Positions 14,730 through 23,384 of a stretch of DNA of 64,000 nucleotides are shown piece by piece. Under the pieces are notes generated by a model. The model saw nothing but the letters and a program-made list of their open reading frames with translations. It was not told the origin of the DNA and ran no database searches. Where the stretch lies: contig NZ_KE159675.1 of assembly GCF_000403395.2 (NCBI RefSeq), forward strand, positions 256,808-320,807. Reading direction: 5' to 3'. The first letter of the stretch is position 1. Each line of letters begins with the position of its first letter. The position numbers were made by a program, and so were the translations under genes. The DNA comes from Anaerotruncus sp. G3(2012) (lineage in GTDB: Bacteria > Bacillota > Clostridia > Oscillospirales > Ruminococcaceae).

Positions 14730-17681
14730 ATGGGAATGACGATTGGAATTGACATCGGCTCGACCACCGTAAAAATCGTGGTCATCAAGTCGGGCGATGT
14801 CGTCTATGAACAGTACGAACGGCATCTTTCGCAGGTGCGCCCCAAGACGCTCGAGCTGATCCGGATGGCAAAAGATGTGATCGGCGACCGGGAGTTTACG
14901 ATTGCGCTCTCGGGTTCGGCGGGGCTGGGGCTCGCGAAAGCGGCGAACCTGCCGTTCATTCAGGAGGTGTTCGCGACCGGCGAGGTGGTCAAGACGATGG
15001 CGCCTGATACCGACACGGTGATCGAGCTGGGCGGGGAGGACGCCAAGATCATCTTTTTCACCGGCGGGCTGGAGGAGCGGATGAACGGCTCCTGCGCGGG
15101 CGGGACCGGCGCGTTCATCGACCAGATGGCCACCCTGCTCGACGTGACCCCTGAACAGCTCGACACCCTCGCGCTCGGCAGCGAGAAGGTTTACACGATC
15201 GCTTCTCGGTGCGGCGTGTTCGCCAAAAGCGACATCCAGCCGCTGCTCAACCAGGGCGCGCGGCACGAGGATATCGCAGCTTCGATCTTCCGCGCGGTGG
15301 TTGACCAGACGATCACCGGTCTGGCGCAGGGCCGCAGGATCGAAGGCAAGGTGCTCTTCCTCGGCGGGCCGCTCTATTTCTTCAAGGCGCTCCAGCGGGA
15401 ATTTGTCCGGGCGCTCGGGCTTTCTTCCGAGGACGCGGTGTTTCCCGATATGGGCCGGTACGCGGTCGCGATGGGCAGCGCGCTCTACGCGGAAAAAGCC
15501 GGGAAGCTGCTCACCTATGAGGAGCTGGTCTCCCGGATCGAGGACAGCACCGACAGTGCACCGACCTCCCGCCGGCTGGAGCCGCTCTTTGAAAATGCAG
15601 ATGACTATGCAGCCTTCTGCAACCGCCATGCGCGCGCTTCGGTCGACCAAGCAAGCCTCGACTCCTACGCCGGCGACGCCTATCTTGGCATTGACTGCGG
15701 CAGCACCACCACCAAGCTGGTGCTGATGAGCGCGGACGACCAGATTCTGTATGAATACTACGCCCCGAATAAGGGCAATCCGGTGCAGGTCATCAAGGAG
15801 CAGCTTTCGCAGCTGCTGCCCCGCTGTGCGGGCCGGGTGACGATCAGGGGCAGCGCGGCCACCGGATATGGCGAAGACCTGATTAAACACGCCTTTTCGG
15901 TCGACGCGGGGCTGGTCGAAACAATGGCCCATTTCAAGGCTGCCCGCCATTTCAACCCGCAGGTCGATTTTATCCTCGATATTGGCGGGCAGGACATCAA
16001 ATGCTTCAAGGTGCGCAACAACTCGATCGACTCGATCATGCTCAACGAGGCGTGCTCTTCCGGCTGCGGCTCGTTCATCAGCACATTTGCACAGTCGATG
16101 GGCTATAATGTCGCTGAGTTCGCAAAGCTTGGCCTGTTCGCGAAATACCCGGTTGACCTCGGCTCCCGCTGCACCGTATTTATGAACTCGTCGGTCAAGC
16201 AGGCGCAGAAGGAGGGAGCGGTGGTCGAGGATATCTCGGCGGGGATCTCGATGTCGGTCGTCAAAAACGCGATTTACAAGGTGATCCGCGCCGCCTCCGC
16301 CAAGGAGCTGGGGGAGCACATTGTCGTACAGGGGGGGACCTTCCTCAATGACGCGGTGCTCCGCAGCTTTGAGGTCGAACTGGGCCGGAAGGTGATCCGC
16401 CCGCAGATCGCCGGCCTGATGGGCGCGTACGGCGCCGCCCTCTACGCCAAAGAGCTGGGACTGGAAAAGTCCGGGCTTATCCAGTTGGAGGAGCTGGGGC
16501 AGTTTGTACATACCTCCAAATCGACCGTCTGCGGCCTCTGCGGCAACCACTGCAACCTGACGGTCAATTCGTTCGGACGGGGAAAAAAGTTCATCAGCGG
16601 CAACCGGTGCGAACGCCCGCTCGGCAACCGTGACCCCGAACAGATTCCCGACCTCTACAAATACAAGCTGGATAAAGTGCGCGCGCTGATGAAGTCGGGC
16701 AGCGCGAAACGCGGGAAAATCGGGCTTCCGCTCGGGCTGAACATGTTCGAGAACCTTCCGTTCTGGCACGCCTTTTTCACCCATCTGGGGTTTGAGGTGG
16801 TGCTGTCCGACCTCTCGACCCGCAATACCTACATCAAGGGGCAGTTCTCGATTCCGTCGGATACCGTCTGCTATCCGGCCAAACTGGTGCATGGGCACAT
16901 TGCCAACCTGCTCGAGAAGGGGGTCACGGACATCTTTTACCCCTGCCTGACCTATAATTTCGACGAGCACAAGGGCGACAACCATTTTAACTGTCCGGTC
17001 GTTGCCTACTACCCCGAGCTGCTCCGCGCCAATGTCGCCGAGCTTTCGGATGAGCGGGTCCGGTTCATCTATCCCCATGTGGGCATCCATCTGGGCAAAA
17101 AGATGGCTCCCCGGCTCTATTCCGAGCTGTGGAACTATTACCCAAGCCTGCGGCTGCGGGAGGTGCGCGAGGCGGTCAAGGAGGCCAACCTCGCCTATGC
17201 CAGGTGGATGCAGGAGATTCGGGACGAGGGCAGGCGCGCGATCGAATACGCCCGCAAAAACGGCAGGCGGATTGTCGTGCTCTCGGGCAGGCCGTACCAC
17301 ATCGACCCCGAGATCAACCACGGGATCGACCGGCTGATCTCCTCGTTTGGGATTGTGGTGGTCAGCGAGGACTGTGTCTGTGATCTGGTCGAGCCGGTCC
17401 GGGTGAACGTCCTCAACCAGTGGACCTACCACGCCCGGCTTTATAACGCCGCAAAATATGTCACCACCCAGCCGGACATGGAGCTGGTCCAGCTCGTCTC
17501 GTTCGGCTGCGGGATCGACGCGATCACCACCGACGAGGTGCGTGAAATCCTTGAGGAGGGCGGGAAACTTTATACCCAGCTCAAGATCGATGAGATCACC
17601 AACCTCGGCGCGGTCAAAATCCGCATCCGCAGCCTGCTGGAAGCGGTCGAAGAAAGGAGGCGCAGCTATGCCGCAGAATGA
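14730..17681 (+). CDS. Acyl-CoA dehydratase activase-like protein (two BcrAD/BadFG ATPase domains plus DUF2229)
   Basis: A 983-residue protein with two tandem ASKHA ATPase domains, as in the activator of 2-hydroxyglutaryl-CoA dehydratase. The first opens with GIDIGSTTVKIVVI and has NGSCAGGTGAFIDQM near residue 127. The second opens with GIDCGSTTTKLVLMS near residue 317 and has NEACSSGCGSF near 444. The Cys residues in these loops would hold a bridging 4Fe-4S cluster between subunits. A CGLCGNHCNL cluster motif near 601 then leads into DUF2229. The family is thought to energise electrons with ATP for a dehydratase-like reduction, but the substrate of this two-domain type is unknown. GGAAAGGGAAAACAAA precedes the start. 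It overlaps the next gene by 14 bases. Confidence 0.85.
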   Translation: MGMTIGIDIGSTTVKIVVIKSGDVVYEQYERHLSQVRPKTLELIRMAKDVIGDREFTIALSGSAGLGLAKAANLPFIQEVFATGEVVKTMAPDTDTVIELGGEDAKIIFFTGGLEERMNGSCAGGTGAFIDQMATLLDVTPEQLDTLALGSEKVYTIASRCGVFAKSDIQPLLNQGARHEDIAASIFRAVVDQTITGLAQGRRIEGKVLFLGGPLYFFKALQREFVRALGLSSEDAVFPDMGRYAVAMGSALYAEKAGKLLTYEELVSRIEDSTDSAPTSRRLEPLFENADDYAAFCNRHARASVDQASLDSYAGDAYLGIDCGSTTTKLVLMSADDQILYEYYAPNKGNPVQVIKEQLSQLLPRCAGRVTIRGSAATGYGEDLIKHAFSVDAGLVETMAHFKAARHFNPQVDFILDIGGQDIKCFKVRNNSIDSIMLNEACSSGCGSFISTFAQSMGYNVAEFAKLGLFAKYPVDLGSRCTVFMNSSVKQAQKEGAVVEDISAGISMSVVKNAIYKVIRAASAKELGEHIVVQGGTFLNDAVLRSFEVELGRKVIRPQIAGLMGAYGAALYAKELGLEKSGLIQLEELGQFVHTSKSTVCGLCGNHCNLTVNSFGRGKKFISGNRCERPLGNRDPEQIPDLYKYKLDKVRALMKSGSAKRGKIGLPLGLNMFENLPFWHAFFTHLGFEVVLSDLSTRNTYIKGQFSIPSDTVCYPAKLVHGHIANLLEKGVTDIFYPCLTYNFDEHKGDNHFNCPVVAYYPELLRANVAELSDERVRFIYPHVGIHLGKKMAPRLYSELWNYYPSLRLREVREAVKEANLAYARWMQEIRDEGRRAIEYARKNGRRIVVLSGRPYHIDPEINHGIDRLISSFGIVVVSEDCVCDLVEPVRVNVLNQWTYHARLYNAAKYVTTQPDMELVQLVSFGCGIDAITTDEVREILEEGGKLYTQLKIDEITNLGAVKIRIRSLLEAVEERRRSYAAE

Positions 17682-19026
17682 GGAACGGGTGGTATTCACC
17701 AGGGAGATGAAAAAGGACTATACAATCCTGGTGCCCACCATGCTGCCGATCCACTTCAAGCTGATGCTCAATATCCTGCGGGCATACGGCTACAAATGCG
17801 AGCTGCTCGAAAATACCGGCAAGCCGGTTGTGGACGCTGGTTTGCGCAGCGTCCACAACGACACCTGTTACCCGGCGCTGCTGGTGATCGGGCAGATGAT
17901 CGACGCGCTCGAATCGGGGAAATATGACCTGAACAAGGTCGCGCTGATGATCTCCCAGACAGGCGGAGGCTGCCGGGCGTCCAACTACATCCATCTGCTG
18001 CGCAAGGCGCTCAAAAAAGCGGGGATGGGGCAGATTCCGGTGATCTCGCTTTCGGCAAGCGGGATGGAGCCAAACCCCGGCTTCAAGCTCACCCCCACGA
18101 TGATCGACCGGATTTTCTACGCGATCCTTTACGGCGACCTGCTGATGCTGCTCGCCAACCAGTGCCGCCCATATGAGATCGAGCGGGGCGAATCCGACCG
18201 TCTGGTCGACCGCTGGTCGCGGCGTCTCACCGGGGAGATGAAGGGGCGTGGCCTGCTCAGTTACCATCAGGTCAAACAGAACTACCGCGCAATCCTGCGG
18301 GACTTTGCCGCGGTCCCCCGCCGCAAAGAGGAAAAGGTAAAAGTCGGGATCGTCGGGGAGATCTATGTCAAGTTCTCGCCGCTCGGCAACAACAACCTGG
18401 AAGAATTCCTGCTTCAGGAGGGCGCAGAACCGGTGGTGCCCGGCCTGCTGGATTTCTGCCTCTACTGCGTCTACAATATGCTGATGGACCATAAGCTGTA
18501 TGGGCTGAATTCCCGGATCAAACAGGAAATCCTCGAGCGGTTTTACCATATGCTGGTCAAAAAACAGGCGGATGTGATCGACGCGATCCTGTCGGAAGGC
18601 AGCTTCCGGCCGGGCGGGTATTTCCCCCACACCGTCGACCTCACCCGCGGCTATATCAACCACGGCGTCAAGATGGGGGAAGGCTGGCTGCTCACCGCCG
18701 AAATGCTCGAACTGATCGAGCAGGGGGTCTGCAACATTGTCTGTACCCAGCCGTTCGGCTGCCTGCCCAACCACATCGTCGGCAAGGGGATGATGCGGGT
18801 CATCAAGGAGCGGCACCCCGAATCGAACATCGTGGCGGTCGATTATGACCCCGGCGCCACCCGGATCAATCAGGAAAACCGGATCAAGCTGATGCTGGCA
18901 AATGCGGTTTCGATTGCCGAGGAGAAAAAGCAAAAGCCGGAGCCTGTACGGCGGCGCCCGCGCTATGCCGACGAGTTCCCGCCCGAGGAGGAGACCAGCC
19001 GGATGGCTATGACCATCAAAATGTAG
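17668..19026 (+). CDS. 2-hydroxyacyl-CoA dehydratase-like protein, partner of the activase
   Basis: A 452-residue protein corresponding to the C-terminal part of the giant (about 1,400-residue) activase-related proteins of anaerobes. VHNDTCYPALLVIGQ, SQTGGGCRASNYIHLLRKAL and CTQPFGCLPNHIVGKGMM carry conserved Cys residues, as in the HgdB-like dehydratase fold that binds an iron-sulfur cluster. ATG 17668 follows AGAAAGGAGG (17651-17660) and overlaps the activase stop by 14 bases, so the two are coupled. Its C-terminus is a charged Pro/Arg/Glu tail. It would act with the upstream protein as one complex; the reaction is unknown. Confidence 0.8.
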   Translation: MPQNEERVVFTREMKKDYTILVPTMLPIHFKLMLNILRAYGYKCELLENTGKPVVDAGLRSVHNDTCYPALLVIGQMIDALESGKYDLNKVALMISQTGGGCRASNYIHLLRKALKKAGMGQIPVISLSASGMEPNPGFKLTPTMIDRIFYAILYGDLLMLLANQCRPYEIERGESDRLVDRWSRRLTGEMKGRGLLSYHQVKQNYRAILRDFAAVPRRKEEKVKVGIVGEIYVKFSPLGNNNLEEFLLQEGAEPVVPGLLDFCLYCVYNMLMDHKLYGLNSRIKQEILERFYHMLVKKQADVIDAILSEGSFRPGGYFPHTVDLTRGYINHGVKMGEGWLLTAEMLELIEQGVCNIVCTQPFGCLPNHIVGKGMMRVIKERHPESNIVAVDYDPGATRINQENRIKLMLANAVSIAEEKKQKPEPVRRRPRYADEFPPEEETSRMAMTIKM

Positions 19027-19052
19027 CGGCAGGCAGAGGGAAAAACAGAGTG

Positions 19053-19082
19053 TTGACAGCGGTTTGTCCGCTGTGCTATAGT
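19053..19082 (+). promoter_or_regulatory. Promoter upstream of the YitT gene
   Basis: TTGACA (19053-19058) and TATAGT (19077-19082) are spaced by 18 bp. Its transcript would meet a terminator hairpin within about 10 bases of the start. Confidence 0.65.
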
Positions 19083-19095
19083 GAAAACAGAAAAG

Positions 19096-19136
19096 AGCAT
19101 CCGCGAATGATAGGGAAGAATTCGCGGATGCTTTTT
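19096..19136 (+). terminator. Strong rho-independent terminator upstream of yitT
   Basis: AGCATCCGCGAAT (19096-19108) pairs perfectly with ATTCGCGGATGCT (19120-19132), 13 bp, then TTTTT. It may end the activase operon, but it also lies downstream of the 19053-19082 promoter, so it may attenuate the YitT gene. Confidence 0.85.
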
Positions 19137-19222
19137 CTGTTATCGCCTGTTTCCGCATCCGGCAGGGTGGGAAAGAGGGTTTGATACACAGGATAATGAT
19201 ACAGAAGAAAGGGTGTTGCAGG

Positions 19223-20080
19223 ATGGCGAACCAGACCAGGCTCCGGGAGGTTGGGATTGACCTTGCGGTGGAATTTTTCGGGAGCATCTGTATTGCGGTG
19301 GGCATCTACAACTTTGCAGTCCATGCCGAATTCCCGATGACCGGTTTTTCAGGCGTTGCGATGATCGTCAACCGGCTGACCGGTTTCCCGATCGGCATTA
19401 TGACCATCCTGCTCAACCTGCCGGTGGCGGCGGTCTGCTGCCGGCTGCTTGGGCGCGGCTTTTTCATCAAGTCGATCCGCTGCATGGTGATTTCCTCGGT
19501 GATGATCGACTATGCAGCCCCCCTCTTCCCCGCATTCCAGGGGGACCGGATGCTCGCCGCGATCTGTACCGGCGTGATCGCGGGGTTTGGCTATGCGATC
19601 ATCTTCATGCGCGGTTCTTCGACCGGGGGCACCGATTTTATCGTGATGGCGGTCAAGGTGCTGCGCCCGCATATGTCCCTCGGAAAGATCGTCTTTCTGG
19701 CGGATGCAGGTGTCGTGCTTGCGGGAGGCATCCTCTTCCGGGATGTGGAAGGGATGGTTTACGGCATGATTATCAACTACCTGTTTGCGGTCGTGGTGGA
19801 TAAGGTGGCCTATGGGATCGACTCGGGCAAACTGGCTTTGATCGTCACCGAGCATGGGCAGCAGGTGGTGCAGGAGATCGAATGCTGCTGCGGGCGCGGG
19901 GCAACCATCCTGAAAGCGTCAGGCGGGTATACCCGCCAGGACAAACAGGTGGTCATGTGCGCGTGCAGCAACAAACAGATGTATACGGTGCAAAAACAGG
20001 TCAAGGCAGCTGATGCCGATTCGTTTATCATCATCCTTGAGTCGAACGAGGTGCTCGGGGAGGGGTTCAAAGGCGCTTGA
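19223..20080 (+). CDS. YitT family membrane protein (DUF161 + DUF2179)
   Basis: A 285-residue membrane protein. Five hydrophobic segments make up the N-terminal YitT domain (about 10-30, 45-75, 80-105, 115-135 and 150-180), with the motif MRGSSTGGTDFIVMAV near residue 135. The C-terminal cytoplasmic DUF2179 domain (GRGATILKASGGYT... VMCACS) is GlnB-like. The transported substrate is not established for the family. ATG 19223 is preferred over TTG 19181 and ATG 19196, because AGAAAGGG lies 9 bases upstream. It converges with the decarboxylase gene 23 bases away. Confidence 0.88.
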   Translation: MANQTRLREVGIDLAVEFFGSICIAVGIYNFAVHAEFPMTGFSGVAMIVNRLTGFPIGIMTILLNLPVAAVCCRLLGRGFFIKSIRCMVISSVMIDYAAPLFPAFQGDRMLAAICTGVIAGFGYAIIFMRGSSTGGTDFIVMAVKVLRPHMSLGKIVFLADAGVVLAGGILFRDVEGMVYGMIINYLFAVVVDKVAYGIDSGKLALIVTEHGQQVVQEIECCCGRGATILKASGGYTRQDKQVVMCACSNKQMYTVQKQVKAADADSFIIILESNEVLGEGFKGA

Positions 20081-20103
20081 CCGGGCAGCTTCAGGTGGGG
20101 AAC

Positions 20104-21438
20104 CTATCTGACAACGTTGACCGTTTTGACCCCATAAAGCCGGAGGGACTCCAGCTCCGCGGGGCCGATCCGTTCACCGCCCATCACCACCGGGATTCCC
20201 GGCGGGCAGGGGGATGCTTCGGCAGCGGCAACCCGCCCCAGCGCCTGCCCCACCGGGACCTGTTCCTGCGGTGCAAACGCGGCCTCCCGCACCCCCATCA
20301 CCCGCACAGGATGGGGCAGTACCGGTCTGACCGGGTCCGGGTTTCCTCTCGGCTTGATCCCTCTGACCGCGGCTTCCAGCCTTGCGAAATCTTCATCAGA
20401 ATTCATCCCGTTCGCCAGAAAGACGCAGGCCGAGCCGCTGATGTATTCCGGTTCGATCCCATGTGCCCGTATGTAATCGCCGAAAGCCTGCTCCGGCCAG
20501 CCGAGCGCGCCAAACCCCAATGTGAGGCGGGCAGGATCGGTGACGCCCTGGGGCAGTGCAAACCCGTGTTGCTGCGCGAGGATACGCAGCGCATCCAGAC
20601 GGGTGGTGGTCCGGGCGAACCCTTCCTTTGCCCCCTTCTGGGCATAACCGAGCGCCCGCTCGCAGGAGAGCATGATGGGATAGCTGGGGCTGGTCGACCC
20701 GAACATCGACATCATCCGTTTGGCATCGCCGGCGAACCGTTCTTCCCCGATTTGCAGCAGCGCCGCGCCGGTCATCGCGGGCATGGTCTTATGCAGGCTG
20801 TCCCCGCAGAGCGCCGCACCGCAGGCGATCGGGTGCAGGCAGCCGTACTGTTCAGGCAGGAACGGCAGATGGGCGCCGTGGGCATTGTCGGCCAGCAGCG
20901 GCACCCCATAATCCCGGCAGGCCTCCGCAATCCCTGTGAGGTCACTCATCACGCCGAAATAGTCGGGCGAGGTGAGGTAGACCGCGGCAGCATCCGGATG
21001 CGCCGCGAGCGCCTGCCCGACCGCTTCGGGGCTGTACCGCCCAAGGAACCAGTCCCCTGCATCCTGTTCGGGGTAGACCCACACCGGTTCCAGCCCGAGC
21101 AGGGCGCATGCATTGATCGCCGAACGGTGGATGTTCCGGCTGATGACCAGTTTACGCCCGGTCCCACACGCGAGCGCGAGCATGGTCTGGATGCAGAGGG
21201 TCGCACCGCCCGCACAGAGCAGGGTGCGCCGGGTCCCGTAAACCCTGGAAAATGCCTGTTCCAGCAGGTCGATCGGACCGTCCGCGTGAAACAGGCTGTC
21301 GCAGCCGTCCACCTCGGTCACATCCCATGGCAGAATCTCCGCGAATGCGCCGTCCCCGCGCCCCTTGTGGCCCGGCATATGGAACCAGGCGCGCCCCTTC
21401 GCAAGGTAACTGCCTACGGCTTCCTGCAGCGGCTTCAT
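20104..21438 (-). CDS. Orn/Lys/Arg decarboxylase family PLP enzyme
   Basis: A 444-residue fold-type I PLP enzyme of the short Gram-positive arginine/lysine/ornithine decarboxylase family (SpeA/YaaO type), which makes polyamine precursors. FHMPGHKG is at residues 19-26, TEVDGCDSLFHADG follows, ADNAHGAH (D184) binds the PLP nitrogen, and SLHKTMPAMTG gives the Schiff-base lysine K217. The C-terminal domain is short compared with the about 480 residues usual for the family. Which amino acid it uses cannot be told from sequence. Its ATG overlaps the FemX-like stop (ATGA). Confidence 0.88.
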   Translation of the reverse strand: MKPLQEAVGSYLAKGRAWFHMPGHKGRGDGAFAEILPWDVTEVDGCDSLFHADGPIDLLEQAFSRVYGTRRTLLCAGGATLCIQTMLALACGTGRKLVISRNIHRSAINACALLGLEPVWVYPEQDAGDWFLGRYSPEAVGQALAAHPDAAAVYLTSPDYFGVMSDLTGIAEACRDYGVPLLADNAHGAHLPFLPEQYGCLHPIACGAALCGDSLHKTMPAMTGAALLQIGEERFAGDAKRMMSMFGSTSPSYPIMLSCERALGYAQKGAKEGFARTTTRLDALRILAQQHGFALPQGVTDPARLTLGFGALGWPEQAFGDYIRAHGIEPEYISGSACVFLANGMNSDEDFARLEAAVRGIKPRGNPDPVRPVLPHPVRVMGVREAAFAPQEQVPVGQALGRVAAAEASPCPPGIPVVMGGERIGPAELESLRLYGVKTVNVVR

Positions 21439-22487
21439 CCCCGTTTCAGCCTCCGTTTCAGCCCGCCCAGCTTTCCGTTCAGGGCGATTGCATGGCTGAC
21501 CATCCTGGTTTTGAGCGGCTGGTAAAGATAGTCAAATTCCCCTGCCAGTTCGTCGAGCGTGCCGTTGAACCCCCGCTTAAACCGGTAAAGGCCGTACATA
21601 TGCGCATTCTCGTCCAGATTGCCGCTGACCCCCTGGAAATCATAGACGGTGCATCCGGTCTCCACCGCCCATTGGATCATCTCCCACTGGATCAGATAGT
21701 TGGGCATCACATTGCGGTAGACGTTGTCCGACGCACCATAAACATAACAGGCTTTCCCCGCGTAGTTGGTCGTAATCGCGCCGCAGATCGGCTGATCCTG
21801 ATAGAAGCCCATGTACATCCGTACATGCTCCCCCAAAGCATCGAGCATACGCTCAAAGTATGCTTTCGGACGGGTATTGAACCCGTCCCGTTCCCCGGTT
21901 GCCTGCATGATCCGCACAAATTCACCCAGATATTCTTTGCCGACCACCCGGATTTCCACCCCTTTTTTCATCGCTACCCGGCAGTTATAGCGGGTTTTCT
22001 GGGTCAGGTTGGCAAACAGCTCGTCCGCTGTGCGCCCGTTCAGGTAGAGCCGGTAGTTGAACCGCGCCTGAATCCCTTCAAACCCTTCCGGGCCGTAGTT
22101 CTGCCGGAAGCCCAGCCCCTTGGCAATCTCGATAAACCGGGTGTCGCCCATCGGGACATTGGGGTCGATCTTGAGCATATGCGCGTTGTGTTTGCGGGCA
22201 AGCTGGTCCGCGCCCGCTTTGAGGTCGGAGAGCACATCGCGGTCGTGCAGGTCGCAGACCGGGCCGCGGGGCGCATAGAGAAACGAGGTACCTATGAGCG
22301 GGATGCGCTGGATCAGCACCCCCATCGACCCGACGATCTTTCCCTGTGAATCCCGCGAGACAACCGCCTCGAATTCCCAGTTGTTTTTCACCTTCTGCCA
22401 GTTGATGCTCTGGGTAAACTCCCCGTTGGGATGGGAGCTGACAAATGTTTCATATTCGCCATACTGCTCGGGTTTTAAAATTTCCAT
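21435..22487 (-). CDS. FemX/FemA-like peptidoglycan aminoacyltransferase
   Basis: A 350-residue protein of the FemABX family: two GNAT-like domains that transfer an amino acid from aminoacyl-tRNA to the lipid-linked wall precursor. Visible are FTQSINWQKVKNNWEFEAVV at the N-terminus, LYAPRGPVCD, KIDPNVPMGDTRF, the LTQKTRYNCRVAMKKGVEIRVV motif, and GLYRFKRGFNG near the C-terminus, all typical. The long coiled-coil arm of staphylococcal FemA is absent, as in FemX and FmhB-like proteins. Which bridge residue it adds is unknown. It is coupled to the decarboxylase gene by a 4-base overlap. Confidence 0.88.
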   Translation of the reverse strand: MEILKPEQYGEYETFVSSHPNGEFTQSINWQKVKNNWEFEAVVSRDSQGKIVGSMGVLIQRIPLIGTSFLYAPRGPVCDLHDRDVLSDLKAGADQLARKHNAHMLKIDPNVPMGDTRFIEIAKGLGFRQNYGPEGFEGIQARFNYRLYLNGRTADELFANLTQKTRYNCRVAMKKGVEIRVVGKEYLGEFVRIMQATGERDGFNTRPKAYFERMLDALGEHVRMYMGFYQDQPICGAITTNYAGKACYVYGASDNVYRNVMPNYLIQWEMIQWAVETGCTVYDFQGVSGNLDENAHMYGLYRFKRGFNGTLDELAGEFDYLYQPLKTRMVSHAIALNGKLGGLKRRLKRG

Positions 22488-22558
22488 TTTCCTTCTCCTA
22501 AAACTGCGGTTTTGTCCCTATAGTATATCACGAATTCAGGGAAACAACAATGCCGGCT

Positions 22559-23137
22559 TCAACCGGAAGGACGGTTCCCCTCTGTACCTGCCAGAAAGCA
22601 GCCTTCCTCGTGGGAACAGACCACGCCTACCGCCTGTAGATAAGCGTAAACGATGGTGGTGCCCACAAATTTCATGCCACGGCGTTTCAGGTCCCGGGAG
22701 ATGGCGTCGGACAGCGGGGAGCAGCTTTCCCCAACCTCATGAACCACTTGTCCATCCGTCCAGTTCCAGAGATAATCCGAAAAGCTCCCGTATTCCTGCT
22801 GGATCGCCCGGAAAACCTTTGCATTGGCCACCGCGGCCCGGATTTTCAAACGGTTGCGGATGATGCCCGGATCCTGCCGGATTTCCTCCAGCTTTTCTTC
22901 CCCATAGGCGCAGACCTGCTCCAGGTCAAAGCCGTCGAACGCGCGCTGGAATGCCTCCTGCTTGTTCAGGACGCACTCCCACGAAAGCCCGGCCTGAAAG
23001 CATTCCAGGATCAGCATCTCAAAAAGTTTCTGGTCGTCGTGCACAGGGACGCCCCATATCTCGTCATGATAACGGATATACCGCTCGTTCTTCGGGTTCG
23101 CCCAGCTGCATCGTACCTTTCCATCCGGCCATTCCAT
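22559..23137 (-). CDS. tag: DNA-3-methyladenine glycosylase I
   Basis: A 192-residue Tag glycosylase, which excises 3-methyladenine from alkylated DNA. RCSWANPKNERYIRYHDEIWGVPVHDD carries the N-terminal zinc Cys and base-recognition residues, FEMLILECFQAGLSW is the family signature, and CSHEEGC gives the C-terminal zinc ligands. Length is as usual for the family. It is transcribed leftward from a 247-base divergent spacer shared with the aldo/keto reductase. Confidence 0.95.
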   Translation of the reverse strand: MEWPDGKVRCSWANPKNERYIRYHDEIWGVPVHDDQKLFEMLILECFQAGLSWECVLNKQEAFQRAFDGFDLEQVCAYGEEKLEEIRQDPGIIRNRLKIRAAVANAKVFRAIQQEYGSFSDYLWNWTDGQVVHEVGESCSPLSDAISRDLKRRGMKFVGTTIVYAYLQAVGVVCSHEEGCFLAGTEGNRPSG

Positions 23138-23288
23138 CTCTGTTGCCCTCCTTCTGTCTTTCTCTTATTTTACTGGTTTCTCCCGTATCTGGCAAGGGTG
23201 TCTTTTTGTCCGCCCGGACACCCTTGCAGCTGAGATTTTCTGGAAGGGAATCTGGAAAACCTTTTTGGAAATTTCGCCAAAGGGCCGC

Positions 23289-23317
23289 TTGTCAAACCGG
23301 CTGGGAAGCCTTATAAT
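23289..23317 (+). promoter_or_regulatory. Promoter of the aldo/keto reductase gene
   Basis: TTGTCA (23289-23294) and TATAAT (23312-23317) are spaced by exactly 17 bp; the start codon is 68 bases downstream. Confidence 0.75.
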
Positions 23318-23384
23318 AATACAGTAAGGGAAGATGCGCGGGTGAGCTGCCGGACAGAACCCGCAGTGAATAGGAGGTTTTGAG

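Noticed and set aside
14709..17699. A 996-codon open frame antisense to the activase gene
   Set aside because: It lies fully across a gene with clear ATPase motifs, its translation is rich in Arg/Leu/Asp/His with no recognisable motif, and GC-rich codon bias on the other strand explains the lack of stops.
20077..21525. A 482-codon plus-strand frame opposite the decarboxylase
   Set aside because: The minus-strand frame has the PLP lysine motif and family length; the plus frame is Pro/Arg/His-rich with no domain.
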